From Cruorifilaria tuberocauda (lineage: Eukaryota; Nematoda; Chromadorea; Rhabditida; Onchocercidae): 64,000 nucleotides of DNA. The stretch lies in assembly GCA_013365365.1 (NCBI GenBank), contig JABVXU010000131.1:1-64000 (forward strand), given 5' to 3'. This document shows positions 1-14,504 of the stretch, piece by piece. Position numbers and translations under genes: made by a program. Within the stretch, counting starts at the first letter, position 1, and each line of letters starts with the position of its first letter. Below the pieces are notes generated by a model that saw nothing but the letters and a program-made list of their open reading frames with translations, was not told the origin of the DNA and did no database searches.

Positions 1-828
1 TGATAATAATAGTAACAAGAAAATAATAGTACTAATAATAAAGTTTTATGTAGAAAACAGGAACTGTAAAATGTATTTTCCGTTTTTTTGCCATTATTCC
101 TTATCAATAATTGAATATATACAGTAATTGTGTAAAGTAATTAAGTAGCAAATAGTTTCATAAAAATGAGCCTATTGGCCATGAGAAATAATAGCGCATG
201 ATATGAAACGGAGAGAAATTCCAGCTTTCTCATCAAAAATAACTCCCCCTCCCTTTCCATCATTCGTCCTATTTATTAAAAAGCAAGTCATTCAATCTCT
301 TCTTACCATTCAATTTTTCACCTTGCGCAGTTGTCCTCATTCCAAGAAGATCACAACATCTCACTGGCATTTATTTCTTACTTATTATATATTAGAATTC
401 TTCGTTTTGTATATTTTCACATCTGTAAAAAGTTTTATGCTGCCAATTTACTGTACAATCATCTTAATTAGTACACTCATCAAATATATTTTCTGTGAGT
501 TAATTTCAAATATTTCAGGTTTTCCAATTATCAATTGATTTAATTTTTTATTTGAAAAAAAGGCAACAAAAATCTGTTGGACAACAAAAGATATTTAACT
601 ATTAAGTACTTATTATTTTAATATCTAACTTTTTTCAATAGTTTTTTGATGAAGAGATTTAATTACCAGTCTAACAAGAAGTTACTCTCTTTTTATCAAC
701 CATAATTTATAGTCTTTAACTTATTAAGACTACTAATATATAAATTCGAGATTTAAATTTAGCTGCATCATTAAATTCAGTCAATATTTTTTACAAGTTT
801 ATATGTTACGCTTAATATTTATTTTTAG
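1..828. other. Probable intron upstream of the first exon
   Basis: This AT-rich stretch ends in a T-rich tract and AG at 827-828, directly before an open frame that continues to 2987, so it is best read as intron of the gene that follows. A 111-codon open frame at 203-538 has the composition of chance translation of AT-rich DNA and no recognisable family, so I do not call it. No other exon with paired splice sites was found here. Confidence 0.5.
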
Positions 829-2987
829 GTACGCAGGTTGTTGCAGAACCACAGTTCAGTCCTCTAACACCGTATCAGACTGCGGATTCATTACCACCAC
901 CGGTATATGGTCTACTGGAAGGTCGATCGGATACTGATGGAACGCTTGTAAATTCTAAACCAGTTGATAACTGGAAAAACCGTCATAACAAAAGTAAACA
1001 GAAGAAAAATGACGAAAGTTCAGAATTACCTTTTAAAAAGAAATTATTATCGTCAAAGAAGGCACAAACGATAAGCTTGAAAATGCCACCTGGTGCTAAG
1101 CTTGTTGGTTATAATATGCAATTGATAGCAGGTTACATACCAACAACATTCTTCAACAATCGTAGTCAGAAAGATGATAAAAGATTGGAATCACGAGATC
1201 CTGAAATAACTCCCGATATTTACTCAAAATATCGTCCTGGTTACAATATGAATATAACCAAGAATTATGAAATTAATGAGAACAGTAATGAAATGAATGC
1301 AGTAACTACTGAAGGAAACATGCTGAAGGATGAGACTGATAACGAGCTAAAGAATGAATCTCTCTTTCAAACAAATTTTGCTCACCGAGAAAGCAGCTTT
1401 CTCGAAAGCCAGAAAGAATCGACCGATACCGACGCCGCTGCTAACATTACTGATGGATTCATCAATCTTAGCGGCTTCTTATGGCCAGTTGTGGAAACCG
1501 AACTGAAAGGAAAGAAGCAGAAGGAGGAGAATACTTCTGCAGTTGAATCAGATACTGATCATACTTCTGTGTTTCCTATTGAACATAATCTTTCAGCTTT
1601 GCCGGAAAGCACTCGCAGCACAACAACAGCAGAAATAGATTCTCAAGGTACAATGGATCGATTAAACGATGAACCGTTTTCCATATTTCCGTTCACTGTA
1701 ACGACCGCTAGTACTGAACAGATATTAGCAGTAGATGAGAGAGATAATCTAGGAAATTCTCCGCTTGCAATTCTGCAAAATACAAACTCATTGATGAAAA
1801 GATATAATGACGAAATGATAAATTTAACCTCAATTCTAGAGATAGCTCAATCGGAAGATGCACTTGGAGAAGAGATGCAAGAAATTCCTTTTTTCCAGCA
1901 ACTGCAAACGAATTATACTGATGGTCAAGCTATTACAGAACCATCAGGAACAGAGATATCTCCCACAAGATCATGGCCAGTAATAATACCAAAAACTAAA
2001 TTAGATCAACAAAATAATATCGGTGAAAATCGATCTACAACTGATGCAATCATCCAGATTTCAGAATCCAATGAACGTGAAATAGGAGTAGAGAATATCG
2101 AAGAACTATTCGATATTCACGTTACCACTCCTGTAAGTTTACAGAATTTGACATCGATAGAAGATTCCAATGTTGCTACTGTACCGCAAACGATAATGAT
2201 GGACGTTGATTCATCTGAAATTGATAACGAAGAAGGAAACAAGGATAAAGCAGAACAAAATCATGATGATCTGAGCCGTGAAAATCCGGAAGAATTTTCG
2301 AAAATGCAACTTCCCGATGAGCAAAGAAATGAGATGAGCAAGAAACTGAATTTTGAGCAAAATTCTAGAAACATAGCTGGTGTTGATGATCAGAAAGAAG
2401 AATCTTTCGAGAGAGAAATGAATGATGATGATAAGCAACAAGATAAATCAACCGAAATGAAAAGCAGTAGTGAAGAAACGAATAACAGGAGCAGGGAAGA
2501 TAATTATGATGAAAAGAGTGATGACAGTAATGACAATGATTATAATAACGATGATTATGTTAATAGTAATGATAGTGATAATATTAAGGATGATGATGAT
2601 GATGATAATTTGAAAATGAGTAAAGAGAATGACGATGAAATATTGCAGTCACGAGAGAATAGTGAAGAAAATCAAGGAAGAGTTAATGCACCCATCTTTT
2701 CTCCTGAACAAATTCCGACTTTCGAGGAGTGGTTATCAAGCTTACCAATACAACATGCTTTTCCATTCAGTGGCAAAAATCAATCACCAGCTAATCCTAT
2801 TCACTTACCATTTCCCACACTACTTAGTAATAGGAATAGGAAACGAGGCAGTAAACAACGTCCAACTACAGATTCCGAGAAAAAACAAAAAGCTCCAATG
2901 TATGATTACAGTGATTCCGATGATGAAGATAAAAGTCAATTCCACGAAAAACGATTTACGTTATCAAAAAATGTACCATATGATTAG
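829..2987 (+). CDS. Last exon of an acidic, low-complexity nematode protein of unknown function (5' part missing)
   Basis: After the acceptor at 827-828 a single frame stays open for 718 codons to TAG at 2985-2987. The first ATG in this frame is not at the exon start, and the frame is open back to the acceptor, so the gene begins in exons outside the window. The start of the exon is proline-rich and then basic (many Lys). Next comes a long Ser/Thr/Glu/Asn-rich region with several N-x-S/T sites. A strongly acidic Asp/Asn/Glu stretch (about 2400-2660) includes a run of GAT codons near 2590. A more ordered-looking tail contains FEEWLSSLPIQHAFPF and a Lys/Arg patch. I recognise no domain and no membrane segment. 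The tail (Pro/Trp/Phe content, basic patch) is the part most likely to be conserved. Product unknown; the coding call is firm because of length and codon use. Confidence 0.8.
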
Positions 2988-3858
2988 ACTTCTTTTAATT
3001 AAGAATTTAATTTGAAACTTGATTATCGAAAATCCAAGTAAAGAATGCTTTCGTTCAAATTATCAAATACCCTAGGACAATCAGTTTAGTTGATTATTGT
3101 ACATTATTTATAATTTGCAAACATGCATTTTTCAAGCTGTTTACTTTCGAATTTTACCGACTTGTTTTTGAATAACTAATATCCTATTTTTATTGAATAT
3201 TCATAATTGTATATAAAAACATTTTGAAAAATGCTCCATTACTAACAAAACCACAGATAAACAATAATAATTACAAAGAAGTTTGAATTGTCAATAGCAT
3301 TGAAATTTGAATGAAATATATAAAGAAGTACGTGATGATTCACTTATCATTCAATTTCTAGGAAGTGACAACATCATTGATGCAACAAAAAATCATATCC
3401 AAACATTTATCAATTATTTCAATTTCAAAATTATTACAAAAAAAAGGATTGATATGAATTTTAGCTTAGAAACAAAAATGAGTGAAATTTTTTTCCCACT
3501 TCTTTTTTTCCTTTCCATCAAACAATATGCTATGACGTGGAGAAATTTTTATTCAAACCGCAAATATTTTCTTTTCCTGACCTTATTATTTTCCCTCAAA
3601 TATTACTTTCAATTTCAATTTAACCTTTTCTGAATGTGATGTCATTCCTAATACTCAATTTATCAAATTAATTATCAACTATAAAATTTATGATTTATAT
3701 TAAACAGGATGGAAAACGTTGAAATTATAATTGATTACAAACAAGAAATCATGTCATCAAAAATATTTCCATACTTTTTGAAAATTTTTATCAAATTTTT
3801 TTCCTAAGAAAAGAGATGAAATAAATTAAAGAAATAGGAAACATCATTTAACATTTAT
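2988..3858. other. Convergent intergenic spacer
   Basis: This lies between the stop of the acidic protein gene (+) and the stop of the Ly6-like gene (-). It should hold both 3' untranslated ends. A 108-codon frame at 3307-3633 is Phe/Ile/Lys-rich and without family resemblance. On the minus strand an AATAAA (3854-3859) overlaps the stop codon of the Ly6-like gene. Confidence 0.5.
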
Positions 3859-5491
3859 TTACATACACACAACAATAAATGAAAAAAACAATATGAGAGC
3901 AACGGTGAGATTAAACGTGACGGCGTGAAGTTTTGCGGTTCCGCCATTACAAAGATATCCGTTACATGCGTACAGAAAACCTTTCGTACGTTTCACTTTG
4001 GTATCCATTAATTGAATCTGAAAATAACTGTAAATCTTAATGTGCTATAAACATTCGAAAAAGGTATTTAGGTGAAAAAGAAAAATTGATACTATCGATC
4101 ATTTTTGCGCCTACATCAATCATTTCAAAGAATTTAAGAAATCAATTTCTTATTTAATAGAAAAATGAAATTTTGCGACAACCGGAAATGAACTTCGCTA
4201 TGCGACAATTGGATATTCAAAATGCAAAAAATTCAAATGAGATAATCGAAATAGGCGGTAATATGATTTTAAATTGAAAATTACACCAGTATATTAGGAA
4301 CTTTGTCAGCTTCTATTTCCGGAAACTTTGAAAATTTTTTTCCAATTTCGAAACTATTGTAGTTTGCAGAAAACTATGCGACAATTGGACATTCAAAATG
4401 AAAAGTAATCTTACAGTAAAACACAACAAAACGAAATTAATCTTTTACATCGTTTTTCCTTTTATATTTTGAACGTCCTCCCAAAACACTTTAAAAGCAT
4501 CGAACAAACGTATTGTTTAAATTTTGATTTAAAAAATTCCTGCTAATATTGCTTTTAATATTAGTTAATTATTTGAAATGTAAAATTTCTACTAAAGAAA
4601 ATGTTAGAAAAGAGCTTTTTTAATTTCAAAATATACAATAATTGGGTGTTATTCAATTTAGAATGATTGAAAAAATATATTTCAAATTAAAGTATTTCAT
4701 TTAAAGCTATCATTGCATTTTCCACTTTCACTAATAAAGTGATTATCACTAACCTTCATACTGCCTTCCTCAATTATTCTCCTGAATATACTTCTATCCA
4801 CATCCATCCACATCGCTCGACTCCAACAATCGCGAACTATTGTTGCACTACGCTCTGCAATGTTAAACTCTTCCGGAAATTGCTATTTTCGATTTATAAA
4901 ATTTTGCAAAATCACTCTAACCTCACTTGACCTTCTTTCATTGGCTTGAATTAAATCAGTTAGAAAATATATTAATAGTATGACTTGATGACTAATCTCT
5001 AATCTCATCAAATATGAATGGATCATTCGAATATATCGATACCGCAAAATTGACGACCAAAGGATGGATTGCGAATGACAAGTTTGACACAAACACTTCG
5101 ATGACATGATACCACTGGCAGTGATTTTTGAACTTTGTCACACGATTCATTTGCATAATAAGGCAATTGCCGCAAATAATGTATATGCTTGGAATCGTCT
5201 TGTGGCTTAAAAAAGAAGGTGAAAGCCTTTAAACCTTAGCCTTAGATTTAAACTTACTTCATTTTTTCCTTTGAATTTATCAGAGAATTTAAGAAACATT
5301 TGATTGCAAAATTCGAACCACTCTTTATCAAAAAAAAGATTAGGATAAAGAAACGATAATTCTACCCAGCGTTTAAGAATATTTTCCGATGAACAACTGT
5401 AACACTTCCCTGAGAAAAGTGATGGTAACTCGTCACTGGCTTTACCGTACTCCAACAGTTGAAAAAGTAGTACTGTAATATGAAGGTACAT
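3859..5491 (-). CDS. Secreted Ly6/three-finger-like, GPI-anchor-type protein
   Basis: Four exons on the minus strand: 5491-5258, 5205-5043, 4869-4754, 4017-3859. They join in phase (0/1/0) to 223 residues. The N-terminus is hydrophobic and signal-peptide-like (MYLHITVLLFQLLEYGKA). Ten cysteines follow in the mature part: CYSC, FEFC, SCDK, VVSC, SVC, RQFC, VRDC, YACNGYLCNGG. The closing CNxxLCN motif is the hallmark of the Ly6/uPAR three-finger fold. A hydrophobic C-terminal tail (LTVALILFFSFIVVC) ending at the stop fits a GPI-anchor signal. The protein is expected at the outer cell surface; nematode relatives include ODR-2/HOT-type Ly6 proteins, but I assign no specific orthologue. The third exon's acceptor (CCGGAAG before AGTTTAAC) is weak, so that boundary could shift by a few residues; the other joins have good sites. 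Intron 3 carries a duplicated 27-base segment. Confidence 0.75.
4198..4400. repeat. Pair of near-identical 27-base direct repeats in an intron
   Basis: Copies at 4198-4224 and 4374-4400 share CTATGCGACAATTGG followed by A(T/C)ATTCAAAATG-type sequence, with one clear mismatch. They are 176 bases apart and both lie in the last intron of the Ly6-like gene. Confidence 0.7.
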
Positions 5492-7117
5492 TCAGTGCAA
5501 GAAAGCTTGCAAACGATACCAAAGCCAAAACCAAGGAATCATTATTCTGTAATTATTATTATTTTTTTATTGCTGTAAGTATACTATTATCAATTCACTA
5601 AAGCCTAAGTCTTGTCGAAGACAGCCTAAGTTACAGAAGACTGGTTAAGATTAAGTAGATAAAATGATATTTAGCTAAAGATGGAAAAAAAGAGAAAAGC
5701 AAGAATTAATATTTTGATTGATAATTATCATCTAAATTACTCCGTACAAAAATTAAATATTAACCTGAACTTCTAGTTAGAAAAAAATAATACATGTGAT
5801 AAGTTTCTTTATTTTTCTTACTTTTTATTACGATTATTATTATCATTATCCTGATATCTTAATTAGATCTCCTATTTAAAGAATTTGAAAAAAAATCTAA
5901 AAGTATACTATTACTATAACTAATCATTAAAGTTTAGCCATTTTGAAAAATAAAAAGGAAAGGACAAATAAAAAAATGCTTTTTATTTTAAAGAAAAAGA
6001 AGGTTGAAATGGCTAAAAGAGATGAGCTCAATGACATGCAAAAGTACATAGCAACTTTAATCAGTCAACTTTAAATTTGTGATCTGAGCGAAGGAGATGG
6101 ATCATCAAAGACGGAAAATGAAAAGAAATGAAATAAAATGAGCCTAGCTAGCCTAGAATACTTGTCTTCTTCCTTGCTCAATCTTTCAAATGCTTTGATC
6201 GATTGCTAAGTTTATTTCTATTCCTTTTTACAGCTATGAAATAAACTAAGCCATACTATTACTCACGTTAAATAAGTGAAATAAACAACAAAATTTAGCA
6301 CACAAATATTAAAGAAAATAGAAAAAGAAAAATAAGAGAGAAATGTTAGAGCATCTGGAATATACAAGCAAATGAAGTAAACAGGAAAAGTAAGCATTTA
6401 AAAGTGTTCCAGGTTGAGAAATTAAACAAAGTAGAAGAAGAAAAGTAGAAATGAGAAAATAGAAGGGAGAAGTAAGCAAGTATGATATGCATACACACAC
6501 ACATACATCCTTTCCCTTCCTACCTTTTCCTTCATTTTCACCCTCATTTCATCTAACACTCATTTTTCATTCAAGAAATTATCATCCATACACATGCACA
6601 CACACACACACACGTACGTACGTACATACACACGTATGCACGCACCCACGTACATATATGTGTTAACAAACTTGTATAATGATATTTTTTGAAAGGGTGA
6701 CTGTAACAGTATGAATAATTATATTACAGGAAGTGAAGTAATCGCTTACGTTTAAATGTTGAGAAAATGATGGGAAAAAAGATATCATTAAAGATGGCAT
6801 AAAAAAATTTAGCTATCATAACGATAATTTTAAATTAATAGTATTAATTCAATGACAATACTATCGGAAAAGAGAAAGTTGCTTGTTTTTAATAAAAAAA
6901 ATTTTCAAATTTTAAAGATGTTAAATAAATATGTAAATATTTGTTAGTTATTAAAAGAGTTGATAAATAGGATAAGTATCATTTTATAATTGATAGCGTA
7001 GTCGTATTGGTAAACTTGTGTTCTGGTGAATTTTCCTCAACAATTATTTCCCGAGGAATTGAAAACGAAAGAAAGAGAGAAAAAAGAAAAGGAGGACATT
7101 ATCGTGATTAATTTTAA
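5492..7117. other. Divergent intergenic region
   Basis: This separates the start of the Ly6-like gene (-) from the start of the kinase gene (+), so promoters of both should lie here. It is A-rich, with purine tracts and a CA/GTAC simple repeat near 6597-6650. No exon with paired splice sites or conserved protein was found on either strand; a 63-codon minus frame at 6309-6500 is low-complexity. Confidence 0.5.
6597..6652. repeat. CA dinucleotide and CGTA/ACGT simple repeat
   Basis: An uninterrupted run of CA units is followed by ACGTACGTACGTACAT and further ACAC/CGTA units. This is a microsatellite in the spacer between the Ly6-like gene and the kinase gene. Confidence 0.8.
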
Positions 7118-9963
<2,846 letters not shown>

Positions 9964-10143
9964 GAAATCAAATATTTTTCGTATCAACGACATGGAAAAA
10001 AAGTTATATGTAACACTTTAATTCTAGAGGAAAAAAGTAATATTTTGATCCTATTATTATTAAATTCAAACGAAACGATTTATGATAAATTGAAAAAATT
10101 TGATTGCCAACAGATATCATTCAATTTTTCGTAAAGCTTAATG

Positions 10144-10149
10144 AATAAA
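10144..10149 (+). promoter_or_regulatory. Polyadenylation signal AATAAA of the kinase gene
   Basis: A canonical AATAAA lies about 180 bases after the kinase stop codon, on the coding strand. Confidence 0.5.
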
Positions 10150-12012
10150 CTCATCCAATTTGAATACTTGCCGATTTTCGAGCATGCATCAGTTTTCTTT
10201 TGAAGAAAAAATCAAGTTGTGATAATTCAATCGATTTAACACAAACAAATTTTGTTATGTTTTAAATGTTAGCTATCTCAGTTGAAACATACAAAAAAAA
10301 CCCCAACAAACATCTCCACAAGAAAAAGTTATCCATCTTATCTTATCGATCATATGATAAAGAGCAGCAACAGTGTAAAGGGCAAACAACGAAATGCTAA
10401 AATATTGGATAGATTTAGGTTCAAATGGTAATACTTTAAATTCATTTAATGTCCTATCAATATTTTTGATTGAATGATACATGATTTATATAAATTTAGA
10501 TTTTTTTTTTCTCTTCATTCAAGATAAATTTTACATAAGAATTCATAATATTTGAAGAATTCAAATAACTTTTGAGTAGCAAGAAAGCCAAATGAATCTA
10601 AGAATAGAGAGTATTAAGCTAATATTTTCAATGATTCAATTTACTGCAAAATGTCACTTTCAGTTTATTTTCAAATTTTGCAATTCAGAGGCGGGTAAAT
10701 AGGTCAGAATAATTGGAAATCTTTTTCGATTATTTTACTGCTACAGAAATTCATTATTAATATCTGTATTTATATATGTATCTACAAACTTTTTGTTTAT
10801 AAAATTATTTAATTTCAGCGGAAACATCACTTTTACTTCATTTCAATAATTGATTTATCACTTTTTTTTAATCATTCCATGTATTTATTGTCAATTATTT
10901 CAAATTAAACGATTTAAATGATTTATTTTATACTCACGAACATATTTGATATTCTTTTTAACATTGATAGTGAGGAGAGTTGAAATAAAGATTTCTTGCA
11001 GAACATTTTAATAATCTTTAACCTTTGTTAACTGATCACTACCAATATGTCTTGTAAAAAAGGAGTTACACAAATACAGCAAACTGTCATTTTGATAATT
11101 AAAACAAAAAACTATCATTAAGTAGAAGCTATCAATGGCAATCTATATGCTACACAATTATCTTAATTTTGCTTTTGCCTAAAAACATAGTGAAGATATG
11201 ATATTACCACAAATACTTGAAAATAAAATCTCCTGTAATTAGTTAATCAGAATCATTTACAAGACAAATTGGAATGAGAATCTTAAGATTATATTGAATA
11301 TGATTAAGATTACTTTTTGCTTTAAGTCACAAGATTTCCCCGTTTCCCACAAGGCTTCATTAATACTGATGGCCTAGAAATAATAAATAATTTTCATATT
11401 AGTGTTTTACTACATCCACATAACTATTATTTTAAATCTAATTTAGTGCTAAGAATTCTCAGTAGATTGATAATGTTAAACAACTTGTAGCCTAGTACTA
11501 ACGATGGCATAGCTTGGTGATATAGCTGGTTGATAGTGTTGTGAGAAATCCTTCGGTAAGAAGATGAAAGAAGCGAATGCAGAGAATACAAAAACCCCTT
11601 CTCTTTATGACCCAGAGAGGATCACCAGCATAATTTTCGCCTTGACCTCGTCGACCTCGACCTCTATCTAAACCTTACCCTCTCATCAGCTGTATGTGTT
11701 ACACGTTGACCTTTATTACACTACAACTCAATAAGACATTATCTCTCAAGCCATCAGGATCGTTTAGCGTCAATTTCCAAGAGAAGCTATTACTTGATAA
11801 GACGTGTCGTTTGGCATTTCCTTGTGGAATTTTTCAAAATTGAACGTACAATTTAAACAAACGTTAAGCTCTATTATAAAACGAATCCCACTCTCTTTTC
11901 TATACATTACCAAAATGAAATACTGAAGCAAAAATGATTTGGACGGATTACGTGAAGGTCACGTATATCTCGTTTTACTTTACATCAAAAATAACCGATT
12001 AACCCCTTAATG

Positions 12013-12260
12013 GAGAGTGAGGGAGAGAGAGAGCAAGAGAGGGAGAGAGGGAGGATAAATAGAAGGGACGAAGGTCACACACAGTAATGAACATAAGCGA
12101 TTAGGTCGCGCAGATGGATGGATTGTAGCAAATGGTATAGTGACGTGCTGTCCCAGTGGGAGTGAGGGGCAGCAGCGGCAGCGACGACGACAGTCGCATC
12201 TATCAGTGATATCGCGGTCGCGTCGCTAGTCACTCCTCCTCAGTCCATTGGGATGAGTCA
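12013..12260. promoter_or_regulatory. GC-richer island, candidate promoter or 5' exon region
   Basis: A GA-rich tract (GAGAGAGAGAG around 12024) is followed by a TGACGTG element at 12141 and a CAGCAGCGGCAGCGACGACGA segment. CpG density here is unusual for this AT-rich window. It lies 2.2 kb upstream of the GW182 coding start. Promoter role is inference only. Confidence 0.3.
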
Positions 12261-12619
12261 TCAGTGATAGAGGTCAACGTGTCTTCAGACCAATCCATCC
12301 ACCTAAACGGTCCCCTGCAAGGAGAATCTGTGTCACTCACTGATCGATCGAACAGCAGCAGCACAGCTGCATTTCCCTCTCCTCTCTTTGTCTGCATCAC
12401 CGACACAAACAAGCATGTCACCGACAACATAATGCACGGGAATGCATTAATATCATTGCGAACAAATTTATGATGCATAGACGACAGACAGACAGACACA
12501 TACACGTAGATGCCACACCCACTTGAGTCGCCTTTGCCTGTAGCAATGGCGACGGTAAGAGACGCAGTGTGTTGCTGAGGTGGGCGCATACGTTGTTTAC
12601 ATCTCTCACATATGGTCCT

Positions 12620-12690
12620 TTAGTTGCGTGTGTATGTGTGTGTATGTATGTGTATGTGTATGTTTGTGTGTGTGTGTGTGTGTGTGTGCG
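12620..12690. repeat. GT/GTAT microsatellite
   Basis: A run of GTGTAT, GTATGT and then pure GT units extends to GTGTGTGTGCG. It is a simple sequence repeat in the region upstream of the GW182 gene. Confidence 0.85.
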
Positions 12691-13875
12691 CAATGACTGC
12701 ATTAGTGTAGGTGATATAGTTGGAGTACTATAGTGGTGTATTATTGATTATCCATCGAGATATATCGGGATGGAGTAGTGCTGCTGTCATTCTATTTCTC
12801 TTTCTTAATTCTATGCTACATATGTTGGGAAATGTTGCGTTAATCAGCAATAAGAGTTGTGATCATATATATTCGCTGCATACTGCCATTTATTTTGAGA
12901 GATTAATGCGATCTAATCCATCTAAATGATCAGTATCTCTTAACATTTCCCACTGTCATCTTCCTTATTTGTTCCATTTCATTAAGATTCATTTGAATAG
13001 AATTTATAAGAAAATATTTAAGCATAAATCATTTCCTATTATTTTATAGTATAAATCAAATCATTCATTTCAAATTTAATTTATAGTCAAATTTTATTAC
13101 AGCTAAATGTGTTACATCATTGTTTTGCTGTATCGCATTGCTGACTAAGAGTGAATAATGCTAGCATCCTGTTTACATCTGTTATCAGCAAAATTGAAAT
13201 GATGCTGTACTGTCAGTTAGACATGCCTTATATACGTTTTATATTTTCCTGTCCGATGTTTTGACTATAACTGTATGTGTGTGTGTCATATCAGTAACTT
13301 ATCAACTGATGCAAGACCCTTCTTCATTGCCCATAATCTCTCTTTTATCAAATTTGCAATAGCCTATATAATGTGGATATAGCAATATTGGGATTATAAA
13401 ATAATGAGAAAAAATGAGAATGATTATTTCGTTAAGAGGATGTTAAATCATTTCCAAAAAAAAGCATTCTATCGATTGATCTATCTCTGTTGTTCTATGT
13501 TTATTGGTTAAATGTCATATCCTATAACCCACATGATATTTACTAAGCCTTATCTAGAAATAAAGTTATCAAAAAAAGATAAGTAATATATCGACATACA
13601 TAACAGATCTGGAATCAAAGCCTTCTCATATACAGAAACAAGTCGAAAATTAGGGGGAAAGTCGTAAAATGCAGGTGAGAAAAAGTACCCCAACGAATAA
13701 AAACGGATAAAGAGAAAAACTTGAAATATATGTAGGAGTAGATATCATTAAGAGACGAGCGGAGATATACTTTGTATCGAACGGGTGGAAGGAACCTTTC
13801 TGTTCTGCATTTCGGATTGAAGTTTTCAGTCCTGTTACGATCCCTTCAGTTCACTTCATTCTAGAAAAATCGACC

Positions 13876-13878
<3 letters not shown>

Positions 13879-13913
<35 letters not shown>

Positions 13914-13914
13914 G
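13879..13914. repeat. CT dinucleotide microsatellite
   Basis: An uninterrupted CT run of about 30 bases (TCTCTCTC...) is followed by TATGTGTGCGTG. On the plus strand it is also a long pyrimidine tract about 600 bases before the GW182 coding start. Confidence 0.85.
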
Positions 13915-14504
13915 TGTGCGTGTTTCTCAGTGACATAGACTACTTGCTTGACCTCTTCAGTCGAGTAGTTTTTATCTTACTCGTATAGTTATTTGGTTTA
14001 ACCTCGCCAATTGTTAATACTAAACATTTCGCATTGTTTGGGAGGGATGATTTCGTAATTGTAGTTGTATCCTTCCAAATTAAAATTTTGCAAACTCTTT
14101 TTATAGGAGTGAAATTTTCTGTTTTCTTCAGATAATATTAGCCATTTTTTCCTGGTCTCAACATATCTTCACCAACTACTGTACGATAGTGATAATGATT
14201 GTTTCTGCTTTCGTTAATATTTCTGCAATAATATAAATAGAAATGATTCGAGAATATGTCGTGTTGTTCATTTCAATCATTCTTTAATTTCACTCATTAT
14301 AGATTTTTCTTTCATTCAGCAATTGAAGTGAGAAAAATTTGTTAGATCTGCTTGAATTATGTCTTACATTATTAGACTCATATTTATTAAAGATTTCTCT
14401 CTGCTTATCAGAAACTTACTTCATTTTTAGATCTAATAACACAGGTGTGATAAAATTGTATCCGTAATTGAAGTGTAAAACTGTTACGTCTGGCAGCTCA
14501 ACAA

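Larger units (their letters stand above)
9964..14496. other. Long intergenic/upstream region of the GW182 gene
   Basis: It starts with the kinase 3' end (polyadenylation signal at 10144) and continues as AT-rich DNA with no supported exon. From about 11560 to 12700 it becomes less AT-rich, with GACCTCG repeats near 11640, a purine tract at 12013-12052, and a CAG/CGACGA-rich island at 12165-12245. Open frames at 12230-12700 on both strands overlap low-complexity DNA and I do not call them. The GT and CT microsatellites are listed separately. The GW182 first coding exon is preceded by an AG at 14495-14496, so non-coding first exons and promoter may lie in this region. Confidence 0.45.

Noticed and set aside
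203..538. 111-codon open frame before the first exon
   Set aside because: Composition of translated AT-rich DNA, no family, and it lies in a probable intron.
12230..12702. Overlapping open frames on both strands
   Set aside because: They cover microsatellite and low-complexity DNA, give His/Thr repeats and conflict with each other; more likely promoter or 5' non-coding sequence.
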